Below are positions 41,152 through 43,176 of a stretch of 43,176 nucleotides of DNA, piece by piece. This DNA comes from Candidatus Saccharimonadota bacterium (GTDB taxonomy: Bacteria > Patescibacteriota > Saccharimonadia > Saccharimonadales > Saccharimonadaceae): the NCBI GenBank assembly GCA_030537075.1, contig JAUNOS010000002.1:62277-105452 (forward strand), in the 5' to 3' direction. The position numbers were made by a program, and so were the translations under genes. Numbering within the stretch: the first letter of the stretch is position 1; every line of letters begins with the position of its first letter. The notes under the pieces were generated by a model, which saw only the letters and a list, made by a program, of their open reading frames with translations, had not been told where the DNA came from and did not search any database.

Positions 41152-42638
41152 TGACAGAGTACCTTTCCTGCCCCGAGCGAGCACTCTGGTTTGACGGCGC
41201 GAACTACACCGCGGATGGCATCGTCATCAACCCAACAAGTCGCCGCGTCCTGCTTATCCGTCGCCGCACCGGTGAGTGGGCACTTCCTGGGGGATTTATC
41301 GACGAAGGCGAGACCCCTCGCGCGGCTGCGGTTCGTGAGATTGCAGAAGAAACTTGTGTCAATCTCGCTCAAGATGATACTGGGCTTCTCATCTACCGCG
41401 GCCTTGTCGACGACCCTCGCAATGACGAGACGGCGTGGATTGAGACGAGCGCTTATCTGTTTCTCGTCCATGATACCCAGTCGCCAACCGCCCAAGATGA
41501 CGCACTGGACGCCCAGTGGATGCCACTTGATGATCTGCCGCCACTCTATGCCTCTCACGATGGCATCCTTGCCCGCACCCTTGATTATCTGGAGAATCAG
41601 CACCTTTTGTCAGTTGCCACCGAAGCCGATCATTACCAGCCCATCGAGGGAGGTCACATGCGGTATCATAAAGCTATCGCTACTAAGGACGAGTCGACCG
41701 TCTTCGTCAAACAGCACGACCCTGCCGCCTATACCGATCCCGTCAAATCTCAGCGCTGCCAGGAATATCTCGCAAAGGAAGCTGTCATGCTATCTCACTT
41801 GCGACACTACAACTTTACCAGCATCCCATCTCAGTCTGTATTTTGTCGCGACCGCCGCCTGCTCGCTATGGAAACGCTCTCACCAGCACAAGGATGGCAG
41901 TGGTACGCTCACTCGGTATCGCTTGATAGGTATCTAAAAGACGCTATTGAGGCATTCGACCACCTCGCGCATATCCCACCACCCGCTGATACTTTTCCCA
42001 TAGAGCCGGCGCTCCATAGTATGTGGCGCGAAGGATGGCAATCGCTTGACCCGTCACGCATCGCCCTTTTGAAAGAGAAGCTGCCGCTCTTTGCTAGCAA
42101 ACTGCATCCTTCCGCTCAGCAGGCCGCGGAAGAGCTGATGCGACTCCTCCCCCTCCTCAGGCATGAACACCTGCAGCGCCAACCAAGCCCTTCACTTGTG
42201 CTTTGTCATCACGACATTCGCCAATCAAACATCGCTTGGCACCCTAAACATGGTATCAAGATCGTTGACTGGAGCTGGACTGACCTGGGAGAGCCAGGAT
42301 CCGATATCACGAGTCTACTCATCGACCTACATAAAAGTGGTCACGATGTGAGTGCCTATCAGCATCTCATAAACCCATCGCACTGCTTGACGCTCATCGG
42401 CTTCTGGCTGGGTCATGCTACCTGGCCAAGCCACGGCGATCCAGACATTCGCTTTCAGCAATTTCTCTCAGCCGTTAGCGCCTACGAGTTGCTTGTCCAA
42501 CACCACTCGCCCACACCGCTAGTATCCAGATACCAGCCAGAAACACCAGCGACCAGCTGCCACCCGGCAAGTCAAAGGTCGCCCCAAAGAGCATCGTCGC
42601 ACCATGCTGCGCCGCCATCACTTCCAGCGCGGTCATGA
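41151..42638 (+). CDS. Fusion of a Nudix hydrolase with an aminoglycoside/choline-kinase-like phosphotransferase
   Basis: 495 residues. The Nudix domain (about 1-155) starts WFDGANYTADGIVINPTSRR and has the box GGFIDEGETPRAAAVREIAE then ETC; the usual Gly after EE-x is Cys, the catalytic glutamates are intact. The C-terminal kinase domain (about 170-460) has an ATP Lys in TVFVKQH, the Brenner-type catalytic loop LCHHDIRQSNIAWHP, and metal-binding IKIVDWSWTDLGEPGSD. As the third gene of pncA-pncB it may handle NAD-related nucleotides: the Nudix part could cut NAD(H) or ADP-ribose and the kinase could phosphorylate a nicotinic acid/nicotinamide riboside. This is inference. The last 55 residues (Ser/Pro/His-rich) lie over the convergent gene and look like noncoding read-through; one indel near 42500 would give a stop at 42520-42522. 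Confidence 0.8.
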   Translation: MTEYLSCPERALWFDGANYTADGIVINPTSRRVLLIRRRTGEWALPGGFIDEGETPRAAAVREIAEETCVNLAQDDTGLLIYRGLVDDPRNDETAWIETSAYLFLVHDTQSPTAQDDALDAQWMPLDDLPPLYASHDGILARTLDYLENQHLLSVATEADHYQPIEGGHMRYHKAIATKDESTVFVKQHDPAAYTDPVKSQRCQEYLAKEAVMLSHLRHYNFTSIPSQSVFCRDRRLLAMETLSPAQGWQWYAHSVSLDRYLKDAIEAFDHLAHIPPPADTFPIEPALHSMWREGWQSLDPSRIALLKEKLPLFASKLHPSAQQAAEELMRLLPLLRHEHLQRQPSPSLVLCHHDIRQSNIAWHPKHGIKIVDWSWTDLGEPGSDITSLLIDLHKSGHDVSAYQHLINPSHCLTLIGFWLGHATWPSHGDPDIRFQQFLSAVSAYELLVQHHSPTPLVSRYQPETPATSCHPASQRSPQRASSHHAAPPSLPARS

Positions 42639-42942
42639 GAAGCAGCGCCACTACGCCGCTGATGATACTAGCGCGCCGCACCCATCTCGGCACCTCCATC
42701 CCCAGGAGGAGTGGCAGCGCACCCACTTCAGCGACTACCAGCACGATAGCTGCCGCGGTCGCCGCCGCGCCCACCCCCACCGAACTCAGCAGTCCAGGAA
42801 ACTTATCAAAACTAAACAACTGCGCCAGAACCAACACCAGTACATAGCCCGCTAAAATCAGGCGAATTACCTGCAGGGTCGTCCACGATGCTGACTGCCG
42901 CACACGCTTCTGCGCTGGGTTCCTACTCGCTTTTTTCGTCAT
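42475..42942 (-). CDS. Four-span membrane protein, DoxX/MauE-like
   Basis: 155 residues from the ATG at 42942. A basic start (MTKKASRNPAQKRVRQ) is followed by four hydrophobic segments at about 21-42, 52-80, 92-112 and 130-148, the arrangement of DoxX/MauE-type integral membrane proteins with roles in redox homeostasis. The family match is only by topology and the early GYVLVLVLAQLFSFDKFPG block. TATACT (42949-42954) ends 6 bases before the ATG; AAGGAT in that gap could be a weak Shine-Dalgarno. Its 3' end overlaps the convergent Nudix/kinase frame by 164 bases. Confidence 0.75.
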   Translation of the reverse strand: MTKKASRNPAQKRVRQSASWTTLQVIRLILAGYVLVLVLAQLFSFDKFPGLLSSVGVGAAATAAAIVLVVAEVGALPLLLGMEVPRWVRRASIISGVVALLLMTALEVMAAQHGATMLFGATFDLPGGSWSLVFLAGIWILAVWASGVGQATRRR

Positions 42943-42948
42943 ATCCTT

Positions 42949-42954
42949 AGTATA
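42949..42954 (-). promoter_or_regulatory. -10 box of the DoxX/MauE-like gene, leaderless arrangement
   Basis: TATACT on the minus strand, 6 bases from the ATG at 42942. Confidence 0.55.
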
Positions 42955-43002
42955 GCACCTCACCGCGAAAGCTCAAGCATGTTGTCTTTTTTACAAAAAT
43001 AC

Positions 43003-43031
43003 TTGCGCTTTTTTCAAAAACCCGTTACAGT
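43003..43031 (+). promoter_or_regulatory. Promoter-like element in the 42955-43116 intergenic region
   Basis: TTGCGC (43003-43008), a 17-base spacer and TACAGT (43026-43031), with transcription predicted from about 43038. No open frame follows. Confidence 0.45.
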
Positions 43032-43037
43032 AACATC

Positions 43038-43132
43038 AAGCGAACGTAACAAAAACAAACACCAAATCAGTTTCTTTCGCTCTACGACATCCACCACAAC
43101 AAGTAAACACCCCTTTTTAAGGGGTGTTTCGT
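43038..43132 (+). ncRNA. Possible small RNA of about 95 nt
   Basis: Lies between the promoter-like element at 43003-43031 and the terminator hairpin at 43105-43129, in a gap with no coding signal. It is A/C-rich. AGCGAA near 43039 can pair with TTCGCT near 43077, leaving a mostly unstructured centre. No known RNA family is recognised. The hairpin may instead serve the minus-strand gene entering from the right, in which case this RNA is not real. Confidence 0.3.
43105..43129. terminator. Rho-independent terminator hairpin
   Basis: AAACACCCCTT (43105-43115) pairs with AAGGGGTGTTT (43119-43129) around TTT, an 11-bp stem ending in TTT on both strands. It overlaps the stop codon of the partial minus-strand gene at 43117. 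Confidence 0.8.
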
Positions 43133-43176
43133 TTGGTAAGCATCTCTGACTGCTCTTGGCGCCACTGGGCGATACG
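43117..43176 (-). CDS. C-terminal codons of a gene entering from the right edge
   Basis: The minus strand is open from the window edge for 19 codons (RIAQWRQEQSEMLTKRNTP) to a TAA inside the terminator hairpin. It is too short to assign a family or be sure of the frame. The terminator directly at its end supports a real gene stop. Confidence 0.35.
   Translation of the reverse strand, partial: RIAQWRQEQSEMLTKRNTP

Noticed and set aside
1-43176. CRISPR array, insertion sequence or prophage
   Set aside because: No regularly spaced direct repeats, transposase, integrase or phage structural gene was seen. The only mobile element supported is the intein.
1-43176. Recoding of TGA (as in Gracilibacteria/SR1)
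   Set aside because: TGA ends several conserved proteins at their expected length (for example pheT, pncA, tktN), so it acts as stop.

Overview
The window looks like a stretch of a small, streamlined genome of the Patescibacteria / CPR type, most probably Candidatus Saccharibacteria (TM7). The reasons are tightly packed unidirectional operons with ATGA/TAATG overlaps, a transketolase split into two genes, a GatCAB amidotransferase set, a PilX-like pilin, a short carbon metabolism centred on the pentose-phosphate and lower glycolytic steps, and no amino-acid or TCA biosynthesis. TGA works as a stop codon at the expected ends of conserved proteins, so the code is standard. The assignment is inference from gene content; no rRNA is present.

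Layout. 1-4172 (minus): gatC-gatA-small membrane protein-gatB-galU (galU runs off the left edge). 4202-10526 (minus): uvrB, a multi-span membrane protein and a large pilin-like surface protein. The uvrB gene carries a 521-codon intein inside its P-loop codons, and that intein contains LAGLIDADG motifs plus an XRE-like helix-turn-helix. 10626-11297 (plus): LOG-family hydrolase. 11294-16804 (minus): carbon operons rpiB-rpe-tktN-tktC and fba-pfkB-lysine-rich protein. 16867-17433 (plus): a self-contained unit with promoter, leader of three hairpins, 105-residue membrane protein and strong terminator. 17460-18479 gap (minus), diverging from rel (plus, 18562-20106). 20159-26668 (minus): pheT-ABC exporter and FKBP isomerase-trxB-ppa. 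26716-32613 (minus): MFS transporter; FMN reductase; an operon of GyrI-like protein, RclA-like flavoprotein, HIT and SnoaL-like proteins; small membrane protein and pheS. 32671-33636 (plus): unusual aquaporin. 33703-35813 (minus): rmuC, membrane protein, PAP2 phosphatase. 35891-35964: tRNA-Gln(CUG), fitting the GatCAB route to Gln-tRNA.

36086-42638 is the most notable region: an NAD salvage cluster. It holds nadE (broken by a one-base deletion), an NrtR-type Nudix-winged-helix regulator, a nucleotidyltransferase-methyltransferase fusion, pncA, pncB and a Nudix-phosphotransferase fusion. Three 17-bp palindromes of the form AGTGTW-N5-WACACT sit at the promoters of nadE and of the divergent pncA/fusion pair and are good candidates for the NrtR operator. 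The right end holds a 4-span membrane protein, a possible small RNA and the last codons of a further minus-strand gene.

A window-wide feature is that most operon-leading genes have a -10 box ending only 6-8 nt before the start codon, which implies leaderless mRNAs. Genes with longer leaders carry clear AAGGAGG-type ribosome binding sites.
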